64,000 nt of DNA from RYN-230 sp963711705 (GCA_963711705.1 CAVQFM010000018.1:186001-250000); one strand, 5' to 3'. Shown: positions 12,511 through 21,230, counted from the stretch's first letter. Numbers and translations: made by a program. The notes: generated from the sequence alone by a model not told the origin.

Positions 12511-12540
12511 GTCGTATATCTGTGATTTATATCGTATACT
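12511..12540. promoter_or_regulatory. TetR operator and leaderless promoter
   Basis: AT-rich island between the divergent glycosidase and tetR genes. TCGTATA occurs twice as a direct repeat (12512-12518, 12532-12538), and GTATA...TATAC forms an inverted pair (12514-12518, 12535-12539). TATACT at 12535-12540 is six bases before the tetR GTG, so tetR is probably leaderless and its own -10 lies inside the operator. Confidence 0.6.
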
Positions 12541-12546
12541 CAGCTG

Positions 12547-13278
12547 GTGCGCAAACCACTTACCGGCCCGGCCGGGCTCATCTGGACCGAGCCGCCGCCC
12601 CCCGCCCGGCAGCGCAGCCTCGGCCGGGAGGAGATCGTGGCCGCGGCGATCGCGCTGGCCGACGAGGGCGGGCCAGCCGCGGTGACCATGCACGCGGTGG
12701 CGGCCCGGCTGGGCTCCTACACCGCGATGGCGCTGTACCGGTACGTGCACAGCAAGGACGGCCTGGTGGACCTGATGCTCGACGCGGCCACCGCCGAGGT
12801 CGAGGTGCCCGCTGGGCCCGGGCCGGACTGGCGGGCCGGCCTGCACGACCTGGCCACCCGGACCCGGGAGATGACCAGGCGGCACCCGTGGTTCCCGGTA
12901 CTGTTCCACACCAGGCCGCCGGCCGGGCCGCACATGATGCGGCGGCTGGAGTTCATGCTGCAGGTGCTTACCGCGCAGGGAGCCAGCGTCGCCGACGCGA
13001 TGACCTATGCCGCGCTCATCGACCGGCACATCTTCGGCAGCGGGCTGCAGGAGGCCGAGGAAGCCGAGATGAACCGCAGGCACGGGCTCGACGATCCGGC
13101 CAGCATGGCGGCCGCGCTGGCCGCCGTGCACGAGCTGGCCGCGGCCAGCGGCCAGCACCCGCGGCTGGCCGAGTGGCTGGCCCACCCGGCCGGCCCGTCC
13201 GCGGATGAGCAGTTCGAGCTCGGGCTCGGCTTCCTGCTCGACGGGATCGCCGGCCGGCTGCCCGGCCCGCACGGCTAG
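12547..13278 (+). CDS. TetR family transcriptional regulator
   Basis: 243 residues with an N-terminal HTH (REEIVAAAIALADEGG, VAARLGSYTAMALYRYVHSK) and a TetR_C-type helical effector domain (HPWFPVLFHTRPPAGP). The Trp/Pro-rich leader of about 20 residues is common in this subgroup. GTG 12547 has no Shine-Dalgarno but sits six bases after TATACT. It probably represses the divergent glycosidase gene and itself. Confidence 0.88.
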   Translation: MRKPLTGPAGLIWTEPPPPARQRSLGREEIVAAAIALADEGGPAAVTMHAVAARLGSYTAMALYRYVHSKDGLVDLMLDAATAEVEVPAGPGPDWRAGLHDLATRTREMTRRHPWFPVLFHTRPPAGPHMMRRLEFMLQVLTAQGASVADAMTYAALIDRHIFGSGLQEAEEAEMNRRHGLDDPASMAAALAAVHELAAASGQHPRLAEWLAHPAGPSADEQFELGLGFLLDGIAGRLPGPHG

Positions 13279-13324
13279 CCCGGCTAGAGCGGACCCGCCC
13301 GGACCCCCGGTACCGGCCCGCCGC

Positions 13325-14806
13325 TTACTGCGGCCGGACCAGCGGGAACAACGTGGTCTCCCGGATGGTCTCGCCGGTCAGCATGCCCAGCAGCCGGTCT
13401 ACGCCCATGCCCATCCCACCGGTCGGCGGCATCCCGTACTCGAGGGCCTGCAGGAAGTCCTCGTCGAGCTGCATGGCCTCCGGATCGCCGCCGGCGGCCA
13501 GCAGCGACTGGGCGGTCAGCCGCTGCCGCTCCTCGACCGGGTCAGTCAGCTCCGAGTACGCGGTGGCGATCTCGGTGCCGAACGCCACCAGGTCCCAGCG
13601 CTCGGCCAGCCGCGGGTCAGCCCGGTGCGCCCGGGTCAGCGGGGAGACCTCGACCGGGAAGTCACGGTAGAAGGTGGGCGCCACGGTCGGCTCCTCGACC
13701 AGCCGCTCGTACATCTCCAGCACGATCTGGCCATGACCCCAGCCGGGCTGCACCGGCACCTCCGCCTGCTCGCACAGCTTGCGCAGTTCCGCCACGCCGG
13801 TGCCGGGAGTGACCTCCGCGCCGGCCGCGGCCGAGATCGCGCCGTACACGGTCGCGGAGCGCCATTCCCCGCTGATGTCGAACTCCTGCCCGTCGGGCCG
13901 GCGGGCCACCGGGGCGCCATACAGGGCCACCGCCGCGTGCTGGATCAGTCCCCGGGTGAGGGTGGCCATCGTGTCGTAGTCGCCGTACGCCTGGTACGCC
14001 TCGAGCATGGTGAACTCGGGGTTGTGGCTGGCGTCCGCGCCCTCGTTGCGGAAGATGCGGCCGATCTCGTAGACCCGCTCGATGCCGCCCACGATCAGCC
14101 GCTTGAGGTACAGCTCCAGCGCGATCCGCAGATACAGCTCCATGTTGTAGGCGTTGATGTGGGTGCGGAACGGCCGGGCGTTGGCCCCGCCGTACAGCGG
14201 CTGCAGCACCGGCGTCTCCACCTCAAGGAAACCCCGGTCGGCCAGGTCCTGCCGCAGCGACCGGAGCACCACGCCGCGGTTCTCCGCCTGCCGCCGGGCG
14301 GCCGGGTTGACGATCAGGTCCACATAACGGCGCCGCACCCGGGTCTCGGGGTCACTGAGCCCCTTGTGCTTTTCGGGCAGCGGCCGCAGGCCCTTGGCGG
14401 TGATCGCGTAGCGGTCGGCGAGGACGGACAGCTCGCCCCGCCGGGAGGAGATGACCTCGCCTTCCACGCCGATGTGGTCGCCGAGGTCCACGTCCCGCTT
14501 CCAGTCGGCCAGCGCGCCGGGGCCGACCCGGTCCGCGGAGATCATCACCTGGATGTCGCCGGTCCCGTCGCGGATGGTCGCGAACGACAGCTTCCCGCCG
14601 ATCCGGGACAGCATCACCCGGCCGGTGACCCCCACCCGGTCGCCGGTGAAGGTGTCGGGCGCCAGGTCCGGGTATTTGGCGCGCACCTCGCCGATGGTGG
14701 CCGTGCGCGGGAACCCGGCCGGGTACGGGTCCGCGCCCGAGTCCAGCAGCCGCTGCCGCTTGTCCAGCCGGACCCGCATCTGCTCGGAATGCGCGTCCCC
14801 GGCCAT
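13325..14806 (-). CDS. lysS: Lysyl-tRNA synthetase, class II
   Basis: 493 residues. An N-terminal OB-fold anticodon-binding domain (about 45-150) is followed by the class II catalytic core with motif 2 (RVYEIGRIFRNEG...HNPEFTMLE) and motif 3 (GMGMGVDRLLGML). ATG 14806 is preceded by AGGAG. The open frame reaches 15142 but the extra residues are antisense to the acetyltransferase gene. Association of lysS with lsr2-clpC and panC is common in actinobacteria. Here about 9 kb of other genes separates lysS from lsr2. Confidence 0.96.
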   Translation of the reverse strand: MAGDAHSEQMRVRLDKRQRLLDSGADPYPAGFPRTATIGEVRAKYPDLAPDTFTGDRVGVTGRVMLSRIGGKLSFATIRDGTGDIQVMISADRVGPGALADWKRDVDLGDHIGVEGEVISSRRGELSVLADRYAITAKGLRPLPEKHKGLSDPETRVRRRYVDLIVNPAARRQAENRGVVLRSLRQDLADRGFLEVETPVLQPLYGGANARPFRTHINAYNMELYLRIALELYLKRLIVGGIERVYEIGRIFRNEGADASHNPEFTMLEAYQAYGDYDTMATLTRGLIQHAAVALYGAPVARRPDGQEFDISGEWRSATVYGAISAAAGAEVTPGTGVAELRKLCEQAEVPVQPGWGHGQIVLEMYERLVEEPTVAPTFYRDFPVEVSPLTRAHRADPRLAERWDLVAFGTEIATAYSELTDPVEERQRLTAQSLLAAGGDPEAMQLDEDFLQALEYGMPPTGGMGMGVDRLLGMLTGETIRETTLFPLVRPQ

Positions 14807-14944
14807 AGCCGGGTGCTCCTGGTGGCTGCCTGGGGCCTGCTCATCCTCCACCCGGTGAAGGCTACCGCTGACCGGGCACCTGGCCGCCAGCGGCCAGGCC
14901 GGGACGCGGGCGTAACTGGGTCGGCGGCCGGGCCGCCCGGCCGA

Positions 14945-14950
14945 TACAGT
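14945..14950 (+). promoter_or_regulatory. -10 element of a leaderless gene
   Basis: TACAGT followed by seven bases and GTG 14958. The spacing fits transcription starting at the start codon. Confidence 0.5.
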
Positions 14951-14957
14951 CCAAACC

Positions 14958-15395
14958 GTGCAGATCGCGACAGGGGAATTCGAGTTCGACGACAACCCGG
15001 CCCGGGTGGACCGGGACCGGCTGTGGCGGTTCCTGTCCCAGGAGGCGTACTGGGGCCGGTGGCGGACCAGGCCGGTCATCGAGCAGCAGCTGGACAGCGC
15101 CTGGCGGGTGGTCGGTGTGTACCAGCGGGCCACCGGCATCATGGTCGGCTTTGCCCGGGCCGTGTCGGACGGCGCCGGTTTCGCCTACCTGGCCGACGTC
15201 TACATCGACAAGGACTTCCGCGGCCAGGGCCTGGGTGTGGCGCTGGTCGACGTGATGATCGAGCAGGGCCCGGGCGCCGCGTTCCGGTGGACCCTGCACA
15301 CCTCCGACGCTCACGGCCTGTACCAGCGGTTCGGCTTCACCCAGCCGGACCGGACCTACCTGGAGCGCCCCGGGCGGCACCAGCCCACGAGCTGA
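14958..15395 (+). CDS. GNAT family acetyltransferase
   Basis: 145-residue single-domain acetyltransferase of the YP_/ArgH-C-like type. It has the acetyl-CoA loop DFRGQGLGVALVDVMI and the C-terminal LHTSDAHGLYQRFGFTQPD. Substrate unknown. The start is a leaderless GTG. Its last 59 bp overlap the convergent 3' end of coaX, so the two transcripts are antisense to each other there. Confidence 0.8.
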   Translation: MQIATGEFEFDDNPARVDRDRLWRFLSQEAYWGRWRTRPVIEQQLDSAWRVVGVYQRATGIMVGFARAVSDGAGFAYLADVYIDKDFRGQGLGVALVDVMIEQGPGAAFRWTLHTSDAHGLYQRFGFTQPDRTYLERPGRHQPTS

Positions 15396-16176
15396 CGTTG
15401 TTGCGCTCGAACACCAGCCGCAGCCCGATCAGGGTGAGCCACGGCTCGTGCGCGTCGATGATGCTCACCTCGTCGATCACCAGCGGGGCCAGCCCGCCGG
15501 TGGCGATGATGGTCACCGACTCGGGGTCCTCCGGTGCCAGTTCGGCGGCCATCCGCCGGGCGATGCCCTCGACCTGGCCGGCGAACCCGAAGATGATGCC
15601 GGACTGCAGGGCCTCCACGGTGTTCTTGCCGATCACGTGCTGCGGGCGGGCCAGCTCGACCTTGAGCAGCTGCGCGGCCCGGCGGGTCAGCGCGTCCACC
15701 GAGATCTCGATGCCGGGCGCGAGCGCCCCGCCGACGAACTCGCCGCGCGCGCTGACCGCGTCGAAGTTGGTGGACGTGCCGAAGTCCACCACCACCGCGG
15801 GGCCGCCGTACAGGTGCACGGCGGCGACCGTGTTCATGATCCGGTCGCTGCCGACTTCCTTGGGGTTGTCCATCCGCACCGACACCCCGGTGCGCACCCC
15901 GGGCTCCACGATCAGCGACGGGATGTCCCCGTAATAGCGGCGGCACATCTCGCGCATCTCGTGCAGCACCGACGGCACGGTGGAACACAGCGCGATCCCG
16001 CTGATGTCCGGGTCCTTGACCAGTGAGCTGTGGCCCAGCAGGCCCTGCAGCACGACCGCGATCTCGTCGGCGGTGCGGACCGGGTCGGTGGCGATCCGCC
16101 AGTGCTCCACGATCTGGTCGTCGTCGAAGATACCCAGCACCGTGTTGGTGTTCCCGACGTCAATGGTCAGCAGCAT
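15337..16176 (-). CDS. coaX: Type III pantothenate kinase CoaX
   Basis: ASKHA-fold kinase for the first step of coenzyme A synthesis. 279 residues with the P-loop-like DVGNTNTVLGIFD, the pantothenate/phosphate motifs VGSDRIMNTVAAV and VVDFGTSTNFDAV, and GGALAPGIEIS. The start lies 17 bp inside the end of panC, so the two are coupled. The C-terminal 20 residues are Gly/Ala-rich and overlap the neighbouring acetyltransferase gene. Confidence 0.95.
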   Translation of the reverse strand: MLLTIDVGNTNTVLGIFDDDQIVEHWRIATDPVRTADEIAVVLQGLLGHSSLVKDPDISGIALCSTVPSVLHEMREMCRRYYGDIPSLIVEPGVRTGVSVRMDNPKEVGSDRIMNTVAAVHLYGGPAVVVDFGTSTNFDAVSARGEFVGGALAPGIEISVDALTRRAAQLLKVELARPQHVIGKNTVEALQSGIIFGFAGQVEGIARRMAAELAPEDPESVTIIATGGLAPLVIDEVSIIDAHEPWLTLIGLRLVFERNNVSSWAGAARGAPGRSGPAG

Positions 16177-17083
16177 GCCACTCCCGGCGGTCCTCGGTGC
16201 CCGCCGCCGCAGCCGGCGGGGCGTCCTGGGCGGCGAAGCTCAGCGGCGTGTTGTCGATCAGCCGGGTGGTCCCGATCCGCGCGGCCACCAGCAGCAGCGC
16301 CGGGCCGGTCAGCTCGTCACCAGCCGGCTCGAAGCGGTCCGGGTCGACGAGGGCCAGGTAGTCCAGCTGCAGCGGCGGGTCGGTGGTCACTCCCAGCACC
16401 TCGCCCGCCGCCTTGAGCACGGCGGCCGGCCCAGCGTGCGCCGCGTCCCGCCCGGCCCGCAGCGCCACCGGGAGCAGCAGCGCGGTGCGCCGTTCCGGCC
16501 CGGACAGGAACTTGTTCCGGCTGGAGACCGCCAGCCCATCCGGGTCGCGGACGGTCGCCACCCCGGTGATGTCCAGGCCAGCGTCCAGGTCGGCGGCCAT
16601 CCGGCGGATCAGCGCCAGCTGCTGGGCGTCCTTCTCGCCGAACACCGCCACGTCCGGGCGGACCAGGTGGAACAGTTTCAGCACCACGGTGAGCACGCCA
16701 GCGAAATGCCCGGGCCGCGACTCACCCTCCAGCACCTGGCCCATCGGCCCCGGATCCACCGTGACCAGCGGTGCCCGCGGGTACATCTCGGCCTGGCCCG
16801 GCGCGAAGATCAGGTCGGCGCCCTCCTCCGCGCAGGCCAGCACGTCGGCGGGCATGGTGCGCGGGTAGCGGTCCAGGTCCTCACCCGCCCCGAACTGCAG
16901 CGGGTTGACGAAGATGGACACCACGACGCTGCCGTCCGGGGTGGCGATGTCCCGGGCGCGGCGGAGCAGGGCCCGGTGCCCCTCATGCAGCGCCCCCATG
17001 GTGGGCACCAGGACGATGGGATGGCTGAGCCCGCGCCGGGCCGCGGCCAGGCCCAGCCGGGTGCGGGCCACGACCGGCATCAT
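16160..17083 (-). CDS. panC: Pantothenate synthetase PanC
   Basis: Condenses pantoate and beta-alanine using ATP. 307 residues with the family motifs VPTMGALHEGH, VVSIFVNPLQFG, PGHFAGVLTVVLKLF, FGEKDAQQL and LAVSSRNKFLS. The start ATG 17083 overlaps the TGA of the upstream DUF2520 gene (ATGA), and its end overlaps coaX. panD, usually between panC and coaX in this locus, is absent, so beta-alanine must come from elsewhere. Confidence 0.96.
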   Translation of the reverse strand: MMPVVARTRLGLAAARRGLSHPIVLVPTMGALHEGHRALLRRARDIATPDGSVVVSIFVNPLQFGAGEDLDRYPRTMPADVLACAEEGADLIFAPGQAEMYPRAPLVTVDPGPMGQVLEGESRPGHFAGVLTVVLKLFHLVRPDVAVFGEKDAQQLALIRRMAADLDAGLDITGVATVRDPDGLAVSSRNKFLSGPERRTALLLPVALRAGRDAAHAGPAAVLKAAGEVLGVTTDPPLQLDYLALVDPDRFEPAGDELTGPALLLVAARIGTTRLIDNTPLSFAAQDAPPAAAAGTEDRREWHAADH

Positions 17084-18039
17084 CGCGGGGCCCCGGCCAG
17101 CACGTCGAGCAGCCGCTGGGCGTCGTCGGGGGTGAGGATGCCAGCGGCCAGCGCGCGGTCCGCGGTCAGCCGGGCCAGCGCCACGTAGGCCCGCAGCGCC
17201 TCGGGTGACGTGTGCCGCAGCGCCTGGACATGCTCGGCCACCGTGTCCGCGTCTCCCCGGGCGACCGGCCCGGTCAGGCCGGCGTCCCCGAGCCGCAGCG
17301 CGTTGTCCAGCGCGGCGGACAGCAGCGGCCCGAGCATCCGGGCCGGCTCGGCCACCCCGGCCGCGCGGAGCAGGTCGGCGGACTGGGCCACCAGGGCGAC
17401 GAGGTGGTTGGCCGCGCTGGCCAGGCCCGCGTGGTACAGCCCGCGGGCCTCCTCCTCGATGAACACCGGCTCGCCACCCATCTCGATCACCAGGGCCTCG
17501 GCGGCCGGCCGGAGCGGCTCCGGCGCGGTGACCCCGAACGAGACCCCGGCCAGCCGGTCGAGGTCGTCCGGCCGGCCGGTGAAGGTCATCACCGGGTGCA
17601 TGGCCAGCGGCAGCGCCCCCTGCCGGGTGGCGGGGTCCAGCACACCGATGCCGTGCCGGCCGCTGGCGTGCGCGAGCAGCAGGCCCGCCAGCGGCGCATC
17701 GGTGGCGGCCAGCCCGGACACCAGGCCGGGCAGCACGTCGTCGGGGACGGTGAGCAGGACCAGGTCGGCAGCGGCCAGCACGTCGAGCGGGCGCTCGACC
17801 GCCGCGCCGGGCAGCATCCGCCGGGCCAGGTCGAGGGACCGCCCGGACACGGCGGAGACCGCGACCACCTGATGGCCAGCCCGGTCCAGCGCCGCGCCCA
17901 GCACCGAGCCGACCCGGCCAGTGCCGATCACCCCGACTCTGAGCCGGGCCGGGCGGTCGCTGGCTTCGGCGGCCGGCTGCGGCTGCGCTCCGGGCATGGC
18001 CGGGTGCGCTGGGGCCGGCTGGCGGGCTGGGTCCCCCAT
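17080..18039 (-). CDS. Rossmann-fold DUF2520 protein
   Basis: 319 residues. An N-terminal NAD(P)-binding Rossmann domain (VGVIGTGRVGSVLGAALDRAGH, about 35-57) is followed by a DUF2520 helical domain (HPVMTFTGRPDDLDRLAGVSFGV, LYHAGLASAANHLVAL). The fold resembles 6-phosphogluconate-dehydrogenase-like and ketopantoate reductases. Fixed clustering and ATGA coupling with panC suggest a role in pantothenate synthesis, but the activity is not established. Confidence 0.85.
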   Translation of the reverse strand: MGDPARQPAPAHPAMPGAQPQPAAEASDRPARLRVGVIGTGRVGSVLGAALDRAGHQVVAVSAVSGRSLDLARRMLPGAAVERPLDVLAAADLVLLTVPDDVLPGLVSGLAATDAPLAGLLLAHASGRHGIGVLDPATRQGALPLAMHPVMTFTGRPDDLDRLAGVSFGVTAPEPLRPAAEALVIEMGGEPVFIEEEARGLYHAGLASAANHLVALVAQSADLLRAAGVAEPARMLGPLLSAALDNALRLGDAGLTGPVARGDADTVAEHVQALRHTSPEALRAYVALARLTADRALAAGILTPDDAQRLLDVLAGAPR

Positions 18040-18170
18040 CGCCTCCGTGTTCCTCTCGCTGGCGTCCGCGGCCGTTGCCGGACGGCAACGCTCAGCATAA
18101 CCGGCACGGTGCCGGGGCCTGCCCGGCCACGGGGATGCGGCCGGGCGCCCGGCGCCGGGCCGCGGGGGCC

Positions 18171-18209
18171 GGGCCGGGGCGGGGTGGCCGGGCCGGGGCG
18201 GGGTGGCCG
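18171..18209. repeat. 19-bp tandem duplication
   Basis: Two adjacent copies of a GGGCCGGGGCGGGGTGGCC unit in the gap between divergent genes. Low-complexity GC. No function inferred. Confidence 0.6.
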
Positions 18210-18244
18210 GCCACGGCCGGGCCGCCGTCCCTGCGGGGCGGCAC

Positions 18245-18250
18245 TAGAGT
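18245..18250 (+). promoter_or_regulatory. -10 element of a leaderless gene
   Basis: TAGAGT, seven bases, then GTG 18258. It sets the start of the methyltransferase gene. Confidence 0.5.
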
Positions 18251-18257
18251 CTGCGGG

Positions 18258-19377
18258 GTGTGGATGACCTGGCGGGCCGCCATGCGGGAGGCGCTGTACG
18301 GCAGCGGCGGCTTTTACGCGCGCGGTGAGCGCCCCGCCGCCCACTTCCGTACTTCGGTCCATGCCTCGGCCAGGTACGCGGCGGCCATGCTGGCGCTGCT
18401 CCGCGAGGTTGACGCCGCGCTCGGCCAGCCACCCCGGCTGGACCTGGTCGAACGTGGGCGCCGGGCAGGGTGAGCTGCTGGCCGGGATGCTGGACCTGGC
18501 CCAGCGGCGGGCCTGCCCGGATGCCCCGCCAGGTACCGCGCCACTGGCCGGGCGGATCGTCGCGCACGCGGTCGAGGCAGCGCCGCGGCCATCCGGGCTC
18601 GGCCCGCAGATCCGCTGGCGCCCGGAGCCGCCCGACCGGATCACCGGGCTGGTCATCGCCAGCGAGTGGCTGGACAACATCCCGCTGGACGTGGCCGTGC
18701 TGACCCCGGACGGCCCGCGGATCGTGCTGGTGGATCCGGCCACCGGCGCGGAACGGGACGGCCCCGCCGCCAGCCCGGCCGAGCTGTCCTGGCTGCGCGA
18801 GTGGTGGCCACTGCGCCAGCCCGGCGCCCGGGCCGAGCTCGGCCATTCCCGGAGCGCCGCCTGGGCCGGCCTGATCGGCCGGCTTGACCGCGGGCTGGCC
18901 GTGGCCGCCGACTACGGCCATCAGCAGACCAGCCGCCCGGTGGCCGGGTCGATGGCCGGTTACCTGGGCGGCCGCCCAGTGCGCCCGATCCCCGATGGCT
19001 CACGGGATATCACGGCGCATGTGGCCATCGACGCCTGCGCCGCGGCCGGGACGGCCGCCGGGGCCACGCACACCCTGCTCACCACGCAGCGGGCGGCGCT
19101 GCGGGCGCTCGGCCTGGCCGGCCGGCGGCCGCCACTGAGCTGGGCGGAACGCGACCCGGCCGGGTACCTGTCCGCGCTGCGGGCGGCGGCCGAGGAGGCG
19201 GAGCTGACCGAGGCCACCGGGCTCGGCGGGTTCAGCTGGCTGGTCCAGGCGGTGCGGGTGCCGCTGCCCCGGCCGCTGCTGAGCCTGCTGCCCAGTGCGC
19301 ACCCACCGCTGGACGGCGCGCACCCACCGCCGGACAGCGCGCAGGCACCGCTGGCTGCGGGACGGGCGAGGTCATGA
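18258..19377 (+). CDS. SAM-dependent methyltransferase, MidA/NDUFAF7-like (frameshifted)
   Basis: COG1565-type methyltransferase. In eukaryotes the family methylates a complex I subunit. The first frame reads MREALYGSGGFYARGE and LREVDAALGQPPRLDLVE. A one-base insertion near 18450 (GTCGAACGTGGG where GTCGA-GTGGG is expected) moves the frame, and the SAM motif continues as VGAGQGELLAG. The second frame then carries ASEWLDNIPLDV, ADYGHQQTSRP and DITAHVAIDA to the stop at 19377. The stop overlaps ATG 19374 (ATGA) at the head of the NuoD-like gene. The link between a MidA-like enzyme and a complex I subunit homologue supports a functional pair. Confidence 0.8.
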
Positions 19378-19386
19378 CCGGGCACG

Positions 19387-20619
19387 ATGAGCCCGGCCCG
19401 GCGGAGCGAGCGGGACAGTACGCCGAAGCGGTCACCACCGGGTGGGCGGCCGACCCGGCCCACCGCGCCGGTGGCGGCCCAGCCCCCGGCCCCGCGGCAG
19501 GCCCTGCCGCCCGGCGCGGACCTGGTGCTCAACCTGGGCGCGGCGCACCCGTCCGGTCATGGCCTGCTCAGGCTCCGGCTGATGCTGGACGGTGACCGGG
19601 TGCTGGCGGCCGACCCGGTCATCGGGTACGTGCACCGGGGAGCCGAGAAACTGTTCGAGGCCCGGGACTACCGGCAGATCATCGTGCTGGCCAACCGGCA
19701 TGACTGGCTGGGCGCGTTCGCCAGCGAACTGGGCGTGGTGCTGGCCGCGGAGCGGCTGGCCGGCATCGAGGTGCCGCCCCGTGGCGTCTGGGCCCGGACC
19801 CTGCTGGCCGAGCTCAACCGGGTGCTCAGCCACCTCGCCTTTCTCAGCTCGTACCCGCCCGAGCTGGCCGGCCCGGGCGCGGCGGGCGCGGGCGCGGCCA
19901 GCGCCCGGGAACTGCTGCAGGGGCTGATGGAGGAGGTCTCCGGGGGCCGGATGCATTACATGTTCAACCGGGTCGGCGGGCTGAAAGAGGAACTTCCGGC
20001 CGGCTGGCTGAGCCGGGCCGGGGCCGCCGCCGGCCGGGTCCGGGCCGCGCTGCCGCAGATCGGCGCGATCGTCCGCGAGGACGCGCAGTTCCGCAGCCGG
20101 ACCAGGGACGTGGGGCGGCTCACCGGGGAGCAGGTACGCCAGTACGGGGTGAGCGGCCCGGCCGCCCGGGCCTCGGGGGTGGATTTCGACCTGCGGCGGG
20201 ACGAGCCGTACCTGGCCTACGCCGAACTGGCCAGCACGCTGCGGGTGGTGACCCGGGCCGAGGGTGACTGCCTGGCCCGGTTCGAGTGCCTGCTCGACCA
20301 GGCCGCGGTGTCGCTCGACCTGGTGGACGCGTGCGCCAGCCGGCTGGCCAGCCTGCCGCCCGGCCCGCTCAGCGCCCGGATGCCCAAGGTGATCAGGATC
20401 CCGGAAGGTCAGGTCTACGCCTGGACCGAGGGCCCGCTCGGGCTGAACGGTTATTTCCTGGTATCCCGGGGCGGCAAGACGCCGTGGCGGCTGAAGGTGC
20501 GGTCCGCGTCGTTCAGCAATGTCCAGGTCCTCGGTGAGCTGCTGCCCGGTCACCGGGTGGCTGACCTGACCGCCATCCTGGGCTCGATGTTCTTCGTCGT
20601 GGGTGACATGGACCGCTGA
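19387..20619 (+). CDS. Orphan NADH-quinone oxidoreductase subunit D paralogue
   Basis: NuoD (49-kDa subunit) family protein outside a nuo operon. The quinone-site signature is retained as LNLGAAHPSGHGLLRLRL with IGYVHRGAEKLFEARDYRQI. The C-terminus is LGSMFFVVGDMDR rather than the FGEVDR of canonical NuoD, as in the actinobacterial second copy. The N-terminus is uncertain. ATG 19374, coupled to the methyltransferase stop, opens a different frame whose first ~25 residues (GQYAEAVTTGWAAD) look genuine, so a one-base shift between about 19480 and 19530 is likely. Confidence 0.82.
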   Translation: MSPARRSERDSTPKRSPPGGRPTRPTAPVAAQPPAPRQALPPGADLVLNLGAAHPSGHGLLRLRLMLDGDRVLAADPVIGYVHRGAEKLFEARDYRQIIVLANRHDWLGAFASELGVVLAAERLAGIEVPPRGVWARTLLAELNRVLSHLAFLSSYPPELAGPGAAGAGAASARELLQGLMEEVSGGRMHYMFNRVGGLKEELPAGWLSRAGAAAGRVRAALPQIGAIVREDAQFRSRTRDVGRLTGEQVRQYGVSGPAARASGVDFDLRRDEPYLAYAELASTLRVVTRAEGDCLARFECLLDQAAVSLDLVDACASRLASLPPGPLSARMPKVIRIPEGQVYAWTEGPLGLNGYFLVSRGGKTPWRLKVRSASFSNVQVLGELLPGHRVADLTAILGSMFFVVGDMDR

Positions 20620-20636
20620 GGCGGGCCCGGCGGCGG

Positions 20637-20903
20637 TCAGCCGTCCTGGCCGCCGGGCGCCGGCCGCCGGGCGGTGGCCACGAACGTGCCGCGTCCCTGC
20701 CGGGTGATGATGAGCCCGCGCTCGCGCAGCACCTTCATCGCGTGCCGCACGGTCTGGTACGCGACCCCGTACTCCTCGGCCAGGTCCCGCTCGGACGGCA
20801 GCTTGTGAGTGATCTCACCGGCCTCGATGCGCACGGCGAGGTTGTTCGCGACCTGCACATAGGCGAAGTCGGGGCCGAGCGGATCTACCGGTGACACACC
20901 CAC
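20637..20903 (-). CDS. GntR-type HTH regulator lacking an effector domain
   Basis: 88 residues forming a winged helix of the GntR/YtrA kind (LPSERDLAEEYGVAYQTVRHAMKVLRERGLIITRQGRGTFV). No ligand-binding domain follows. Similar single-domain regulators are common in actinomycetes. GTG 20903 is leaderless (TACCTT six bases upstream). The divergent small gene and the inverted repeat between them suggest local autoregulation. Confidence 0.85.
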   Translation of the reverse strand: MGVSPVDPLGPDFAYVQVANNLAVRIEAGEITHKLPSERDLAEEYGVAYQTVRHAMKVLRERGLIITRQGRGTFVATARRPAPGGQDG

Positions 20904-20981
20904 GTGATCAAGGTATGCACCACCGCGAGCTATCTAAACTCTTACTAGCTCTCAGTGCTCTGATTGCTCTATAGTGCATCC
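20904..20981. promoter_or_regulatory. Divergent leaderless promoters with inverted repeat
   Basis: Minus strand: TACCTT (20910-20915) is six bases before the gntR GTG. Plus strand: TATAGT (20970-20975) is six bases before ATG 20982. Between them GAGCTA (20927-20932) and TAGCTC (20946-20951) form an inverted repeat with a 13-bp spacer, a candidate GntR operator. The region is AT-rich compared with both genes. Confidence 0.6.
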
Positions 20982-21230
20982 ATGACCGACGGTGATGCGG
21001 ATGGCCCGCCGCCCAGCTGGTGGCCGTATGCCGCGGAACTGCCAGGCTGGCATGTCTGGCGCGGGATCAGCGGCCTGGTGTACGCCAGCTGGCGGGACGT
21101 CTCCCCGCCGGTGGTGGTCCGCGGCGAGGACGCGGTCGATTTACGCGACGCGATCCGCCGCGAGCAGTTCCTCCGGTGCGGAGAAGACGAGCGGGCCAAG
21201 CCGGGAGACGAGTTCCGGAGCCCCGGCTGA
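20982..21230 (+). CDS. Small conserved-type hypothetical protein
   Basis: 82 residues, Trp-rich at the front (PPSWWPYAAELPGWHVWRGISGLVYASW) and acidic/basic at the end. No family name recognised. The leaderless promoter and divergent pairing with the HTH-only GntR regulator support expression and suggest a regulator-partner relationship of the kind seen in actinomycete HTH/small-protein pairs. Confidence 0.6.
   Translation: MTDGDADGPPPSWWPYAAELPGWHVWRGISGLVYASWRDVSPPVVVRGEDAVDLRDAIRREQFLRCGEDERAKPGDEFRSPG

Noticed and set aside
13205..15934. 909-residue frame antisense to lysS and coaX
   Set aside because: Runs opposite two certain genes and has no domain similarity.
18171..18209. Tandem repeat as a possible CRISPR or regulatory array
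   Set aside because: Only two contiguous 19-bp units without spacers in low-complexity GC sequence. No CRISPR array or cas gene seen anywhere in the window.
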